From NCBI RefSeq assembly GCF_001439815.1, contig NZ_JYLM01000014.1, positions 45,941-109,940 on the forward strand: a DNA stretch of 64,000 nucleotides, written 5' to 3'. This stretch comes from Pseudomonas orientalis. GTDB lineage: Bacteria > Pseudomonadota > Gammaproteobacteria > Pseudomonadales > Pseudomonadaceae. The notes under the pieces were generated by a model, which had not been told where the DNA came from, made no database searches, and was given only the letters and a program-made list of their open reading frames with translations. Below, piece after piece: positions 1-8,264 of this stretch; the first letter of the stretch is position 1, and each line of letters starts with the position of its first letter. A program made the position numbers and the translations under genes.

Positions 1-445
1 GCAGGTTGATCAAACGATCCACGCTGGGTACTGCCTGCTCCGGGTAACGGTCAACAATGATCTGCAACTGCCCGCTCAAGATGCTCACGCAGTACCCCGG
101 CGTCAGGCTGCACTGCACGTCGCGCATCATGTGGCGCCCAGGCTCCGAACTCATTTCGTCCAGGTATTGCTCGGCCCAGGCCTGCAGGTCGCCGCGCAGG
201 CTGCCGGTCGTGGCCGGTTCGGTGTCCGGGCGCATGCGCGCCAGGGCCACATCGGCCAGCAGCGCCGAGAGGTCGCCCCAGCGACGGTAAATCGTCGAGG
301 GGGTGACGCCCGCGCGTGCCGCAATCATCGGTACGGTGATGTTTGCGCGTTCATGGGTGTGCAGCAATTCGCGGACGGCCGAATGCACGGATTCTTGTAC
401 CCGGGCACTACGGCCCCCCGGGCGAAGGCCTTCTTTGATCGCCAT
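1..445 (-). CDS. TetR/AcrR family transcriptional regulator (C-terminus cut by window edge)
   Basis: Reading leftward from ATG at 443-445, the product starts MAIKEGLRPGGRSARVQESV and continues with a helix-turn-helix (NITVPMIAARAGVTPSTIYR, about residues 35-54) typical of TetR repressors, followed by an alpha-helical ligand domain that runs off the window after about 148 codons. The gene is divergent from the MFS gene at 537. The 91-bp gap contains a long inverted repeat (492-534), the obvious operator candidate, so the protein probably represses both itself and the transporter until a ligand binds. Family assignment is firm; the ligand is unknown. Confidence 0.85.
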   Translation of the reverse strand, partial: MAIKEGLRPGGRSARVQESVHSAVRELLHTHERANITVPMIAARAGVTPSTIYRRWGDLSALLADVALARMRPDTEPATTGSLRGDLQAWAEQYLDEMSSEPGRHMMRDVQCSLTPGYCVSILSGQLQIIVDRYPEQAVPSVDRLINL

Positions 446-491
446 GGGTAAAACCTTAACACAAAGAATTTGCTTTAAGCGCCGGCGGGTA

Positions 492-534
492 GCACACTCC
501 GCAAAAGCAAAATATTAGCTTTAGCGGAGCGTGC
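492..534. promoter_or_regulatory. Long inverted repeat, putative TetR operator overlapping the MFS ribosome binding site
   Basis: Arms 492-508 (GCACACTCCGCAAAAGC) and 518-534 (GCTTTAGCGGAGCGTGC) are complementary at 15 of 17 positions around a 9-bp AT-rich centre. The site lies between the divergent TetR and MFS genes. The right arm contains the GCGGAG Shine-Dalgarno-like stretch used by the MFS start at 537, so a bound repressor, or the RNA hairpin itself, could block both transcription and translation. The role is inferred from position and symmetry. Confidence 0.65.
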
Positions 535-536
535 CT

Positions 537-1751
537 ATGCCCACCAAACCTATGCCAAGCAACCTGTCTCAACGGTCCAGCCTGACCTTCCTGGTGATCA
601 CCGTACTGACCTTTCTCGCCGCCTCCAGCGCGCCGACGCCGTTGTATCAGGTGTATCAGGACAACCTGCATTTTTCTGCGGCGATGCTGACGCTGATCTT
701 TGGCGTGTATGCCGTGAGCCTGCTGGCGGCGCTGCTGACAGTGGGTTCGCTGTCGGATTACGTCGGGCGCAAGCCGGTGATTTTCGCCGCATTGATCCTG
801 AATATCGTGGCGATGCTGTTATTCATCAACGCCGACAGCACCGCATACCTGATTGCTGCGCGGGCACTGCAAGGTTTCGCCACCGGGACGGCCACGGCAG
901 TCTTGGGTGCCACCCTGCTCGACACCGATCGCCTGCGCGGCCCGATGCTCAACAGCCTCGCGCCGATGCTGGGCATGGCCAGTGGCGGCCTGGGCAGCGG
1001 TTTGCTAGTGGAATACGCACCCTGGCCGACCCAGTTGATCTACTTTGCCTTGCTCGGACTGATGGTGCTCCAGGCGATGTATGTCTGGCGCTTGCCGGAA
1101 ACCGTCAGCCGAATCCCGGGAGCCTTGAAGTCCCTGGCGCCGACCCTGCATGTGCCGAAGCAGGCACGCCGCGCGCTGGGGTTGGCGATGCCGCTGAATG
1201 TGGCGGTATGGGCACTGGGAGGGTTCTTTTCATCCCTGGCGCCCTCCCTGGTACGGGCCGCGACGGGGTCGACGTCGCACCTGATCGGCGGTGGCCTGGT
1301 GGCGGTGATCACCCTCAGCGGGGCGGTGATGATCTACAGCCTGCGCGAGCACCCGGCGGACAAGGTCATGCGGCTGTCGGCGGCATTGCTGGCAGCGGGC
1401 GTAGCGCTGTTGCTGGTGGCTGTGCAAAGTGCCAGCTTGTGGCTGTTCTTCTTCGCCAGCGTGGTTGCAGGCCTGGGTTTCGGCGGCGGGTTCATGGGCA
1501 GTGTGCGCAGTATCGTGGGATTGGCCTTGCCCCATGAGCGAGCGGGATTAATGTCGGCGTTCTATGTCTTGAGCTACCTGGCGTTCTGCCTGCCGGCACT
1601 GCTGGCGGGCAACCTGAGCCGGGAATTCGGTCTGATTGCGACCACTGATGCCTACGGTGCGCTGCTTATACTGCTCGCCATCAGTGCCTTGGCCGGACTG
1701 CTGCTGCAGCGCGCGCCATCACCGCATATCTGTAAAACAGATAACAGTTAG
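537..1751 (+). CDS. MFS transporter, 12-TM drug/metabolite efflux type
   Basis: A 404-residue inner-membrane protein with about 12 hydrophobic segments. It has the MFS loop 2-3 signature (GSLSDYVGRKPV, about residues 80-90) and a second cytoplasmic-loop motif after TM8. ATG at 537 is preferred over the in-frame GTG at 531 because AGCGGAG at 523-529 is then correctly spaced. It is divergent from a TetR repressor, an arrangement usual for regulated efflux pumps. The substrate cannot be told from sequence; a sugar or amine exporter is also possible. Confidence 0.85.
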   Translation: MPTKPMPSNLSQRSSLTFLVITVLTFLAASSAPTPLYQVYQDNLHFSAAMLTLIFGVYAVSLLAALLTVGSLSDYVGRKPVIFAALILNIVAMLLFINADSTAYLIAARALQGFATGTATAVLGATLLDTDRLRGPMLNSLAPMLGMASGGLGSGLLVEYAPWPTQLIYFALLGLMVLQAMYVWRLPETVSRIPGALKSLAPTLHVPKQARRALGLAMPLNVAVWALGGFFSSLAPSLVRAATGSTSHLIGGGLVAVITLSGAVMIYSLREHPADKVMRLSAALLAAGVALLLVAVQSASLWLFFFASVVAGLGFGGGFMGSVRSIVGLALPHERAGLMSAFYVLSYLAFCLPALLAGNLSREFGLIATTDAYGALLILLAISALAGLLLQRAPSPHICKTDNS

Positions 1752-1828
1752 AGATATTACCCGTTATATAGATATTCGATGCGCTTCTATGATGGCCTCA
1801 ACCTCATGCGAGGAAGAGGATTGCCATC

Positions 1829-2977
1829 ATGACCTGCTCGACAACCACCCGCTATAAACCCTTCAACCACCTGACCCGTCCCCGGGAAGTGATTCGCCAG
1901 TTCACCCCGAACTGGTTTGCCGCGACCATGGGCACCGGCGTGCTGGCGCTGGCCCTGGCGCAACTGCCGGTCAATGTGCACGGCTTGCATGCCGTCGCCG
2001 AAGGTCTGTGGATGTTTACCATCGGTCTGTTCATCTTGTTCAGCGCCCTGTACGGCGCACGCTGGGTGCTGTTTTTCCACGAGGCCCGCCGGATTTTCGG
2101 GCACTCCACAGTCTCGATGTTTTTCGGCACCATCCCCATGGGCCTGGCCACGATTCTCAATGGTTTGCTGCTGTTCGGCCTGCCGCGTTGGGGCAGCGAT
2201 GTCATCCCCTTGGCCGAAGCTCTTTGGTGGACGGACGTATTGATGTCCCTGGCCTGCGGCGTACTGATCCCGTTCATGATGTTCACTCGCCAGGAACACA
2301 GCATCGACCAGATGACTGCGGTGTGGCTGCTCCCAGTGGTGGCCGCCGAAGTCGCCGCCGCCAGCGGTGGCCTGCTGGCGCCGCACCTGATCGATGCCCA
2401 TGGGCAACTGGTGATGCTGGTGACCAGTTACGTACTCTGGGCGTTCTCCCTGCCGGTCGCCTTCAGCATCCTGACTATCCTGATGCTGCGCATGGCCCTG
2501 CACAAACTGCCCCACGCCAATATGGCGGCATCGAGCTGGCTGGCGCTGGGCCCCATCGGCACCGGTGCCCTGGGCATGTTGCTGCTGGGCGGCGATGCGC
2601 CCGCGATCTTCGCCGCCAATGGCCTGCCGGGTGTCGGCGAGATGGCCAACGGGCTCGGCCTGGTGGCGGGCATTACGCTGTGGGGCTTCGGCTTGTGGTG
2701 GATGTTGATGGCGGTGTTGATCACCCTGCGTTACCTGCGCGCCGGCATTCCATTCAACCTGGGTTGGTGGGGCTTTACCTTTCCGCTGGGGGTGTACGCG
2801 CTGGCCACGCTCAAGCTGGCGAGCCTGCTGCACCTGGGGTTCTTCAGCGTATTGGGCAGTGTGCTGGTGGCGGCGTTGGCGCTGATGTGGCTGATCGTGG
2901 CCAAGCGCACCGTGCAAGGTGCCTACAAAGGCGAGCTTTTTGTTTCGCCGTGCATTGCGGGGTTAGCGAATAAGTAA
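1829..2977 (+). CDS. TDT family (TehA/SLAC1-like) transporter
   Basis: The 382-residue product has about ten transmembrane helices and the family opening FTPNWFAATMGTGVLA, which matches tellurite-resistance/dicarboxylate transporters (TDT, which includes TehA, the sulfite exporter Ssu1, malate permease Mae1 and the plant anion channel SLAC1). A good AGGAAGAGGA ribosome site precedes ATG 1829. It probably moves a small anion (sulfite, C4-dicarboxylate or tellurite) across the inner membrane; the substrate is not resolved. It stands alone between the MFS gene and the LplT/acyltransferase gene, with a 9-bp-arm hairpin (2995-3020) just after it. Confidence 0.85.
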   Translation: MTCSTTTRYKPFNHLTRPREVIRQFTPNWFAATMGTGVLALALAQLPVNVHGLHAVAEGLWMFTIGLFILFSALYGARWVLFFHEARRIFGHSTVSMFFGTIPMGLATILNGLLLFGLPRWGSDVIPLAEALWWTDVLMSLACGVLIPFMMFTRQEHSIDQMTAVWLLPVVAAEVAAASGGLLAPHLIDAHGQLVMLVTSYVLWAFSLPVAFSILTILMLRMALHKLPHANMAASSWLALGPIGTGALGMLLLGGDAPAIFAANGLPGVGEMANGLGLVAGITLWGFGLWWMLMAVLITLRYLRAGIPFNLGWWGFTFPLGVYALATLKLASLLHLGFFSVLGSVLVAALALMWLIVAKRTVQGAYKGELFVSPCIAGLANK

Positions 2978-2994
2978 GCAGGATTAGGTAAAGT

Positions 2995-3020
2995 CGTGGC
3001 CTGACTGATAACAGGCCACG
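2995..3020. other. Hairpin between the TDT transporter and the LplT/acyltransferase gene
   Basis: Perfect 9-bp arms CGTGGCCTG (2995-3003) and CAGGCCACG (3012-3020) enclose an 8-nt loop. No T-tract follows, so it is not a standard intrinsic terminator. It ends 14 bases before ATG 3035, next to the GGAAC/ACGGACG ribosome-binding region, so it could be a leader hairpin or a transcript-end stabiliser. Confidence 0.4.
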
Positions 3021-3034
3021 CAGGAACACGGACG

Positions 3035-4909
3035 ATGAGCCACCCCTCACAATTCACCTTGCTGCGCACACGGCGTTTCCTGCCGTTTTTCATCACCCAA
3101 CTCCTGGGCGCTTTCAACGACAACATCTTCAAGCAATCCTTGATTCTGGCGATTCTCTACAAGCTCAGCATCGAGGGCGACCGTTCCATCTGGGTCAACC
3201 TGTGTGCCTTGCTGTTCATCCTGCCGTTCTTCCTGTTCTCGGCGCTGGCCGGGCAGTTCGGCGAGAAATTCAACAAGGACGCGCTGATCCGTGCGATCAA
3301 GCTCGGAGAAATCCTGATCATGGCCGTGGGGGCCGCCGGCTTTCTGTTCAATCACCTGGAGTTGATGCTGTTGGCACTGTTCGCCATGGGCACCCACTCG
3401 GCGCTGTTCGGCCCGGTGAAGTATTCGATCATGCCCCAGGCCCTGCACGACGATGAGCTGGTCGGCGGCAACGGCCTGGTGGAAATGGGCACGTTCCTGG
3501 CAATTCTTGCCGGCACCATCGGCGCGGGGATCATGATGTCGTCCACCGATTACGCGCCGGTAGTGGCCGTGGCGATTGTCGGTGTGGCGGTGCTGGGGTA
3601 TCTGGCCAGCCGCAGCATTCCACGGGCGGCGGCGTCCACGCCGCAACTGCGTCTGAATTGGAATATCTTCACCCAGTCCTGGGCGACGTTGCGCATGGGG
3701 CTGGGACAGACCCCGGCTGTATCGCGCTCGATCGTCGGCAACTCATGGTTCTGGTTCGTCGGCGCGATCTACCTGACGCAAATTCCGGCCTACGCCAAGG
3801 AATGGCTATATGGCGATGAAACCGTCGTGACCCTGATTCTCACCGTGTTCTCGGTGGGGATTGCCCTGGGCTCGATGCTCTGCGAAAAGCTCTCGGGACG
3901 TAAAGTGGAGATCGGCCTCGTGCCGTTCGGTTCGTTCGGGCTGACGGTGTTCGGTCTGCTGCTGTGGTGGCATTCCGGCGGCTTCGCGCAGAATGTCCAG
4001 GCCAACGATTGGCTCGCGGTGCTCGGCTACGGGCAAGCCTGGTGGGTGTTGTTCGATATCCTTGGCCTGGGCGTGTTCGGCGGCTTTTACATCGTGCCGC
4101 TGTACGCGCTGATCCAGTCGCGTACCGCCGAGAACGAGCGCGCGCGTGTGATCGCGGCCAACAACATTCTCAACGCATTGTTCATGGTGGTGTCGGCCAT
4201 CGTGTCGATCCTGCTGCTGAGCGTGGCCAAGCTGTCGATCCCCGAGTTGTTCCTGGTGGTGTCGCTGCTCAACATCGCGGTCAATACCTACATCTTCAAA
4301 ATCGTGCCCGAGTTCACCATGCGCTTCATGATCTGGCTGCTCAGCCATTCCATGTACCGCGTCGAGCATCGCAACCTGGAGCGGATTCCGGACGAAGGCG
4401 CGGCCTTGCTCGTTTGCAACCATGTGTCGTTTGTCGATGCGCTGCTGATTGGTGGCGCAGTGCGTCGGCCGATTCGTTTTGTCATGTACTACAAGATCTA
4501 CCGCTTGCCGGTGCTCAACTTTATCTTCCGCACCGCCGGGGCGATCCCGATTGCGGGGCGTCACGAAGATATCCAGATCTACGAGAAAGCCTTCACGCGG
4601 ATTGCCGAGTACCTGAAGGACGGTGAGCTGGTGTGCATCTTCCCGGAAGGCAAGTTGACCGGCGATGGCCAGATGAATGAGTTTCGTGGTGGCGTGACGC
4701 GTATTCTCGAAGAGACACCGGTGCCGGTGATTCCGCTGGCGTTGCAGGGGTTGTGGGGAAGTTTTTTCAGTCGCGATCCGAACAAGGGGTTCTTTCATCG
4801 GATCTGGTCGCGGGTGGTGCTGGTGGCGGGGGAGCCTGTTCGGGTAGAGGAGGCGACACCTGCGCAGTTGCAGGCTGTGGTCGGTGTTCTGCGGGGGAGT
4901 GTCAGGTAG
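3035..4909 (+). CDS. MFS (LplT-like) transporter fused to 1-acylglycerol-3-phosphate O-acyltransferase domain
   Basis: A 624-residue two-part protein. Residues 1 to about 410 form a 12-TM major-facilitator domain opening with FFITQLLGAFNDNIFKQSL, characteristic of the lysophospholipid flippase LplT. Residues about 430-620 form a PlsC-type acyltransferase with the catalytic NHVSFVD box (His463, Asp468) and the FPEG phosphate-binding motif (residues 536-539). In E. coli, LplT and the acyltransferase part of Aas are separate neighbours that import and re-acylate lysophosphatidylethanolamine; here both activities lie in one chain, without the acyl-ACP synthetase domain of Aas. Likely role: inner-membrane lysophospholipid recycling. 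Confidence 0.88.
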   Translation: MSHPSQFTLLRTRRFLPFFITQLLGAFNDNIFKQSLILAILYKLSIEGDRSIWVNLCALLFILPFFLFSALAGQFGEKFNKDALIRAIKLGEILIMAVGAAGFLFNHLELMLLALFAMGTHSALFGPVKYSIMPQALHDDELVGGNGLVEMGTFLAILAGTIGAGIMMSSTDYAPVVAVAIVGVAVLGYLASRSIPRAAASTPQLRLNWNIFTQSWATLRMGLGQTPAVSRSIVGNSWFWFVGAIYLTQIPAYAKEWLYGDETVVTLILTVFSVGIALGSMLCEKLSGRKVEIGLVPFGSFGLTVFGLLLWWHSGGFAQNVQANDWLAVLGYGQAWWVLFDILGLGVFGGFYIVPLYALIQSRTAENERARVIAANNILNALFMVVSAIVSILLLSVAKLSIPELFLVVSLLNIAVNTYIFKIVPEFTMRFMIWLLSHSMYRVEHRNLERIPDEGAALLVCNHVSFVDALLIGGAVRRPIRFVMYYKIYRLPVLNFIFRTAGAIPIAGRHEDIQIYEKAFTRIAEYLKDGELVCIFPEGKLTGDGQMNEFRGGVTRILEETPVPVIPLALQGLWGSFFSRDPNKGFFHRIWSRVVLVAGEPVRVEEATPAQLQAVVGVLRGSVR

Positions 4910-4932
4910 TTCTGTGCTGGATGTAAGGGCCT

Positions 4933-5013
4933 CATCGGGGGCAAGCCCCCTCCCACCTTTTGATTTGTGAACCCATTCAAAATCTGGGAGGGGGCTTGCC
5001 CCCGATGGCGGTA
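4933..5013. repeat. REP inverted pair
   Basis: Two copies of the fluorescens-group REP palindrome (core GGGGGCAAGCCCCC with flanking TCCCAC/GTGGGA) lie in opposite orientation at 4933-4957 and 4984-5013. They fill the gap between the converging ends of the acyltransferase fusion gene and sugE. Confidence 0.9.
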
Positions 5014-5018
5014 GCGGC

Positions 5019-5333
5019 CTAAGCGCTGATCTTGAGCCCAATCAGCCCGCAAATAATCAACGCCACACTGGCCAACCGAAACAACGCCATGGATTCCCCA
5101 AACAGGATAATCCCGGCGATCACCGTACCCACGGCGCCCACTCCCGTCCATACGGCGTAGGCGGTGCCCAGCGGCAGTTCCTTTACCGCAAGACCCAGCA
5201 GGCCAAGGCTGATAGCCATGGCAGCGATAGTCAGTACGGTGGGCAGGGGCTTGCTGAAGCCGTCGGTGTACTTCAGGCCGACGGCCCAGCCGACTTCAAA
5301 CAACCCGGCGAAAAACAGAATGATCCAGGACAT
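5019..5333 (-). CDS. gdx: Guanidinium exporter, SMR family (SugE/Gdx)
   Basis: A 104-residue, four-TM small-multidrug-resistance protein with the membrane-embedded Glu in FFAGLFEVGWAVGLKYTDGF (Glu13), the SugE/Gdx signature rather than that of EmrE-type polyspecific pumps. Family work shows that Gdx proteins exchange guanidinium for protons and do not export broad quaternary ammonium drugs. A two-hairpin guanidine-II riboswitch sits 20-70 bases upstream in the same transcript (5355-5405), which independently fixes the function. GAGG precedes ATG 5331-5333. Older annotations call this quaternary-ammonium resistance protein SugE. Confidence 0.95.
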   Translation of the reverse strand: MSWIILFFAGLFEVGWAVGLKYTDGFSKPLPTVLTIAAMAISLGLLGLAVKELPLGTAYAVWTGVGAVGTVIAGIILFGESMALFRLASVALIICGLIGLKISA

Positions 5334-5354
5334 GATGACCTCGCTTCTTCAGGC

Positions 5355-5405
5355 GGGGTCGTCCCCGGATTCAACGCGCGTTGGCGTCGCGGGGTCGTCC
5401 CCGCG
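5355..5405 (-). ncRNA. Guanidine-II (mini-ykkC) riboswitch
   Basis: On the minus strand two stem-loops share the loop ACGA closed by GGGG/CCCC: the upstream one at 5388-5405 with a 7-bp stem (CGCGGGG-ACGA-CCCCGCG) and the downstream one at 5355-5366 (GGGG-ACGA-CCCC, extendable). The linker is about 20 nt. Paired hairpins with ACGR tetraloops are the defining feature of mini-ykkC, shown to be the guanidine-II riboswitch. The second hairpin ends about 22 nt before the sugE start, next to the GAGG ribosome site, which fits translational control in which guanidine opens the ribosome site. It lies between the BASS transporter stop (5439) and sugE. Confidence 0.93.
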
Positions 5406-5438
5406 AGCTGCCAAGAGTGCCGAACATGGGCCGGTCGA

Positions 5439-6404
5439 TCAAGTGTGCGGGGCATTCTCCAACGCGCGGCGATCTTCCTTCTCGCTCATGCGTCGAAAGT
5501 AAGTCGACAGCAGTGCCCCGGAAATATTGTGCCAGACGCTGAACAGCGCGCTGGGTACCGCCGCCAGTGGCGAGAAGTGCGCACTGGCCAACGCGGCACC
5601 AAGACCGGAGTTCTGCATGCCCACTTCCAGCGCCAAGGATTTGCGTTGCGCCAATGGCAACTTGAACAGGCGCCCGGTGAAGTAGCCGAGCAGATAGCCG
5701 AAGCTGTTGTGCAGCATCACCACGGCCATGATCAACAGGCCCGACTCGGCGATCTTCGCCTGGCTGGCGGCGACCACGGCGGCGACGATGATCACGATGC
5801 TGACCACCGAGACCAGCGGCAGCACCTCGACCGCATGACGGACACGATTTCCCAGCAGGCGTTGCGCGAGTACGCCGAGCACGATCGGCAGCAACACCAC
5901 TTGCAGGATCGACCAGAACAGCTCCATGAACGACACCGGCAGCCAGGCCGAAGCCAGCAGCCAGATCAACGCCGGGGTGAGCAGCGGGGCGAGGAGGGTG
6001 GTGACGGCGGCAATGGCCACTGACAGTGCCAGGTCGCCACGGGCCAGCCAGGTCATCACGTTGGATGACGTACCGCTTGGGCAGCAGCCCACCAGAATCA
6101 CGCCGACGGCAATTTCCGGCGGCAGGTGAAAGACCTGGCACAACAACCACGCTACGCCGGGCATGATCACAAAATGCGCGACCACGCCCAGGGCAACGCG
6201 CCACGGATGGCGGGCGACCTCGGCGAAGTCTTCGAGTTTCAAGGTCAGGCCCATGCCGAACATCACCAGGCCCAGCAGGGGGACGATGGCGCTTTTCAGG
6301 CCGAGGAACCAGCTGGGTTGGAGAAATGCGACGACGGCAAAGATCAACACCCAGTAGGCGAAGGTATTGCCGACGAAGCGGCTCAGGGCGGCGAGTGCGC
6401 GCAT
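5439..6404 (-). CDS. Bile acid:sodium symporter (BASS/SBF) family transporter
   Basis: From ATG 6402-6404 (preceded by AAGGACAC) the product has 321 residues in 8-10 hydrophobic segments with the SBF-family hallmark VILVGCCPSGTSSNVMT in the middle and MQNSGLGAALA near the C-terminus. BASS proteins are sodium-coupled importers of organic anions such as pyruvate, pantothenate or bile acids; the substrate here is unknown. The reading frame stays open 30 codons upstream, but that part is translated REP DNA and is not coding. The gene is just upstream of the guanidine riboswitch and sugE on the same strand. Confidence 0.85.
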   Translation of the reverse strand: MRALAALSRFVGNTFAYWVLIFAVVAFLQPSWFLGLKSAIVPLLGLVMFGMGLTLKLEDFAEVARHPWRVALGVVAHFVIMPGVAWLLCQVFHLPPEIAVGVILVGCCPSGTSSNVMTWLARGDLALSVAIAAVTTLLAPLLTPALIWLLASAWLPVSFMELFWSILQVVLLPIVLGVLAQRLLGNRVRHAVEVLPLVSVVSIVIIVAAVVAASQAKIAESGLLIMAVVMLHNSFGYLLGYFTGRLFKLPLAQRKSLALEVGMQNSGLGAALASAHFSPLAAVPSALFSVWHNISGALLSTYFRRMSEKEDRRALENAPHT

Positions 6405-6453
6405 GGGAGTGTCCTTTCTTGTTCGATTTTTTTGAATTGCCAATACGATCAAA

Positions 6454-6543
6454 TGTGGGAGGGGGCTTGCTCCCGATAGCGGTGTATCAGCCAAACATCT
6501 ATCAGCTGAACCACCGCCATCGGGGGCAAGCCCCCTCCCACAT
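6454..6543. repeat. REP inverted pair
   Basis: Opposed REP units (about 6454-6490 and 6511-6543) lie between the BASS transporter start and the rdgC 3' end. The first is a variant with GGGGGCTTGCTCCCGATAGCGG; the second has the standard GGGGGCAAGCCCCC core. Confidence 0.88.
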
Positions 6544-6560
6544 TTTGAGCTTCACATGGC

Positions 6561-7481
6561 TTAGATGCCTTGTGGCGTCTCTTCGTCGCCGAGTGCTTCG
6601 ATCAACGCCGGCAGGAATTCGCCGAAGGTCAGCATCATCAGGGTAAAGCTGGCGTCCAGTTGGCCCAGGGCTTCGTCGCCGCCGTCCTGTTCGGCCTGGT
6701 CCTGCAGCAGGTCCTCGAACTTCAGGCGCTTGACGGTCATCTTGTCGTCGAGCATGAAGGACAGCTTGTCCTGCCAGGCCAGGGACAATTGGGTCACGAC
6801 CTTGCCGGTGGTCAGGTGCAGCTGGATTTCTTCGCCGGTCAGGTCCTGGCGCTTGCAGCGCACGATCCCGCCGTCTTCATGGGTGTCGCGCAGCTCGCAT
6901 TCGTCGAGCACGAAGAAGTCATCGGCCGGTTTCTGGGTGGTGACCCAGTCGGTCATGATCGCCGTCGGTGCGGTTTTGACGGTCAGTGGGCGAACGGGCA
7001 GGGTGCCGATCACTTCGCGCAGGGTGGAGAGCAGGTCTTCCGCGCGTTTCGGGCTGGCCGAGTTCACCAGGATCAGGCCCTGTTTCGGCGCGATGGCGGC
7101 GAAGGTCGACGAACGACGAATGAAGGCGCGTGGCAGGAAGGCCTGGATGATTTCATCCTTGATCTGGTCGCGTTCCTTTTTATAGACCTTGCGCATTTGC
7201 TCGGCCTCGATCTCCTCGACCTTCTCTTTGACTGCATCACGCACAACGCTGCCCGGCAGGATGCGTTCTTCCTTGCGCGCGGCGATCAGCAGGAAATCCC
7301 CGCTGACGTGGACCAGGGGTGCGTCTTCACCTTTACCAAAAGGCGCGACGAAACCGTAAGTGGTCAGTTCCTGGCTTGCGCACGGGCGCGCCAGTTTAGT
7401 GGCCATGGCCGCTTCCAACGCCTCGGCATCAACAGGCAGATCTTGGGTCAGGCGATAGATAAGCAGGTTCTTGAACCACAT
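6561..7481 (-). CDS. rdgC: Recombination-associated protein RdgC
   Basis: A 306-residue protein beginning MWFKNLLIYRLT, a strongly conserved RdgC N-terminus, at the expected family length. RdgC forms a ring dimer around double-stranded DNA and restrains RecA filament formation at stalled forks. The frame opens 8 codons earlier (7505), but ATG 7479-7481 gives the conserved start and has a GAGAGACTCACCCC ribosome region. It is monocistronic, followed by a REP pair. Confidence 0.96.
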   Translation of the reverse strand: MWFKNLLIYRLTQDLPVDAEALEAAMATKLARPCASQELTTYGFVAPFGKGEDAPLVHVSGDFLLIAARKEERILPGSVVRDAVKEKVEEIEAEQMRKVYKKERDQIKDEIIQAFLPRAFIRRSSTFAAIAPKQGLILVNSASPKRAEDLLSTLREVIGTLPVRPLTVKTAPTAIMTDWVTTQKPADDFFVLDECELRDTHEDGGIVRCKRQDLTGEEIQLHLTTGKVVTQLSLAWQDKLSFMLDDKMTVKRLKFEDLLQDQAEQDGGDEALGQLDASFTLMMLTFGEFLPALIEALGDEETPQGI

Positions 7482-7640
7482 GGGGTGAGTCTCTCCTCTA
7501 TACAAAGGGGGGCATTATTCTCTTGATCACGCCGCAGGCCAACCCTGCGTAAGCCATTGGAAGGGCTGAAAAAAAAGATTTAAGAAAGTGCTTGCCAGAG
7601 CTGGGAGCGCTCCGTAGAATGCGCGCCACACCGAAACGAA

Positions 7641-7716
7641 GGGTGATTAGCTCAGCTGGGAGAGCATCTGCCTTACAAGCAGAGGGTCGGCGGTTCGATC
7701 CCGTCATCACCCACCA
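7641..7716 (+). tRNA. tRNA-Val (anticodon TAC), copy 1
   Basis: A 76-nt cloverleaf including encoded CCA: acceptor GGGTGAT pairs with ATCACCC, D-loop AGCTCAGCTGGGAGAGC, anticodon loop CTTACAA (TAC), T-arm GGTTCGATCC. It is followed 19 nt later by tRNA-Asp in the same transcript. Confidence 0.98.
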
Positions 7717-7735
7717 TTCGCTTCAAGTGTTACGC

Positions 7736-7812
7736 GCAGCGGTAGTTCAGTCGGTTAGAATACCGGCCTGTCACGCCGGGGGTCGCGGGTTCGAGTCCCG
7801 TCCGCTGCGCCA
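7736..7812 (+). tRNA. tRNA-Asp (anticodon GTC), copy 1
   Basis: A 77-nt cloverleaf with acceptor GCAGCGG/CCGCTGC, discriminator G and encoded CCA; anticodon loop CTGTCAC (GTC), T-arm GGGTTCGAGTCCC. It is co-transcribed with the preceding tRNA-Val and ends before the intrinsic terminator at 7854-7879. Confidence 0.98.
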
Positions 7813-7853
7813 TATTCGGTAACCTGGAACGCTGAACGCCATGTCACCACAGG

Positions 7854-7879
7854 AAGCCCGCTCATTGAGCGGGCTTTTT
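7854..7879 (+). terminator. Intrinsic terminator of tRNA unit 1
   Basis: A GC-rich hairpin AAGCCCGCTC-ATT-GAGCGGGCTT followed by TTTT immediately downstream of tRNA-Asp copy 1. The same hairpin recurs after copy 2. Confidence 0.9.
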
Positions 7880-7989
7880 ATTGTCCGAAATACGGAAAAA
7901 ACTCGTGCGGTAAACTTTTTTTAAATAAAGTACATTTAAATCAAGACATTACGAATTTTTGATGTATGATGCGCCCACACCGAAACGAA

Positions 7990-8065
7990 GGGTGATTAGC
8001 TCAGCTGGGAGAGCATCTGCCTTACAAGCAGAGGGTCGGCGGTTCGATCCCGTCATCACCCACCA
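7990..8065 (+). tRNA. tRNA-Val (anticodon TAC), copy 2
   Basis: Identical in sequence to copy 1, offset by exactly 349 bp, together with the same ACACCGAAACGAAG leader. It belongs to the second tRNA-Val/tRNA-Asp unit. Confidence 0.98.
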
Positions 8066-8084
8066 TTCGCTTCATGTGTTACGC

Positions 8085-8161
8085 GCAGCGGTAGTTCAGT
8101 CGGTTAGAATACCGGCCTGTCACGCCGGGGGTCGCGGGTTCGAGTCCCGTCCGCTGCGCCA
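8085..8161 (+). tRNA. tRNA-Asp (anticodon GTC), copy 2
   Basis: Identical in sequence to copy 1 at the same 349-bp offset; the spacer from tRNA-Val differs from unit 1 by a single base (TTCATGTG against TTCAAGTG). It ends before the second copy of the terminator hairpin. Confidence 0.98.
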
Positions 8162-8202
8162 TATTCGGCAACCTGGAACACTGAACGCCAGGTCACCAAA
8201 AG

Positions 8203-8228
8203 AAGCCCGCTCATTGAGCGGGCTTTTT
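8203..8228 (+). terminator. Intrinsic terminator of tRNA unit 2
   Basis: The same hairpin as after unit 1 (AAGCCCGCTC-ATT-GAGCGGGCTT) with a TTTTT tract. It ends 37 bp before the converging FAD oxidoreductase stop codon. Confidence 0.9.
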
Positions 8229-8264
8229 CTTGCCTGCGATTTGCCGCGCTTGCTCAGCGCAGGC

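Noticed and set aside
1787..2917. 376-codon open frame on the minus strand
   Set aside because: Antisense shadow of the TDT transporter gene; composition rich in Gln/His/Arg as expected from reading GC-rich DNA backwards, with no ribosome site.
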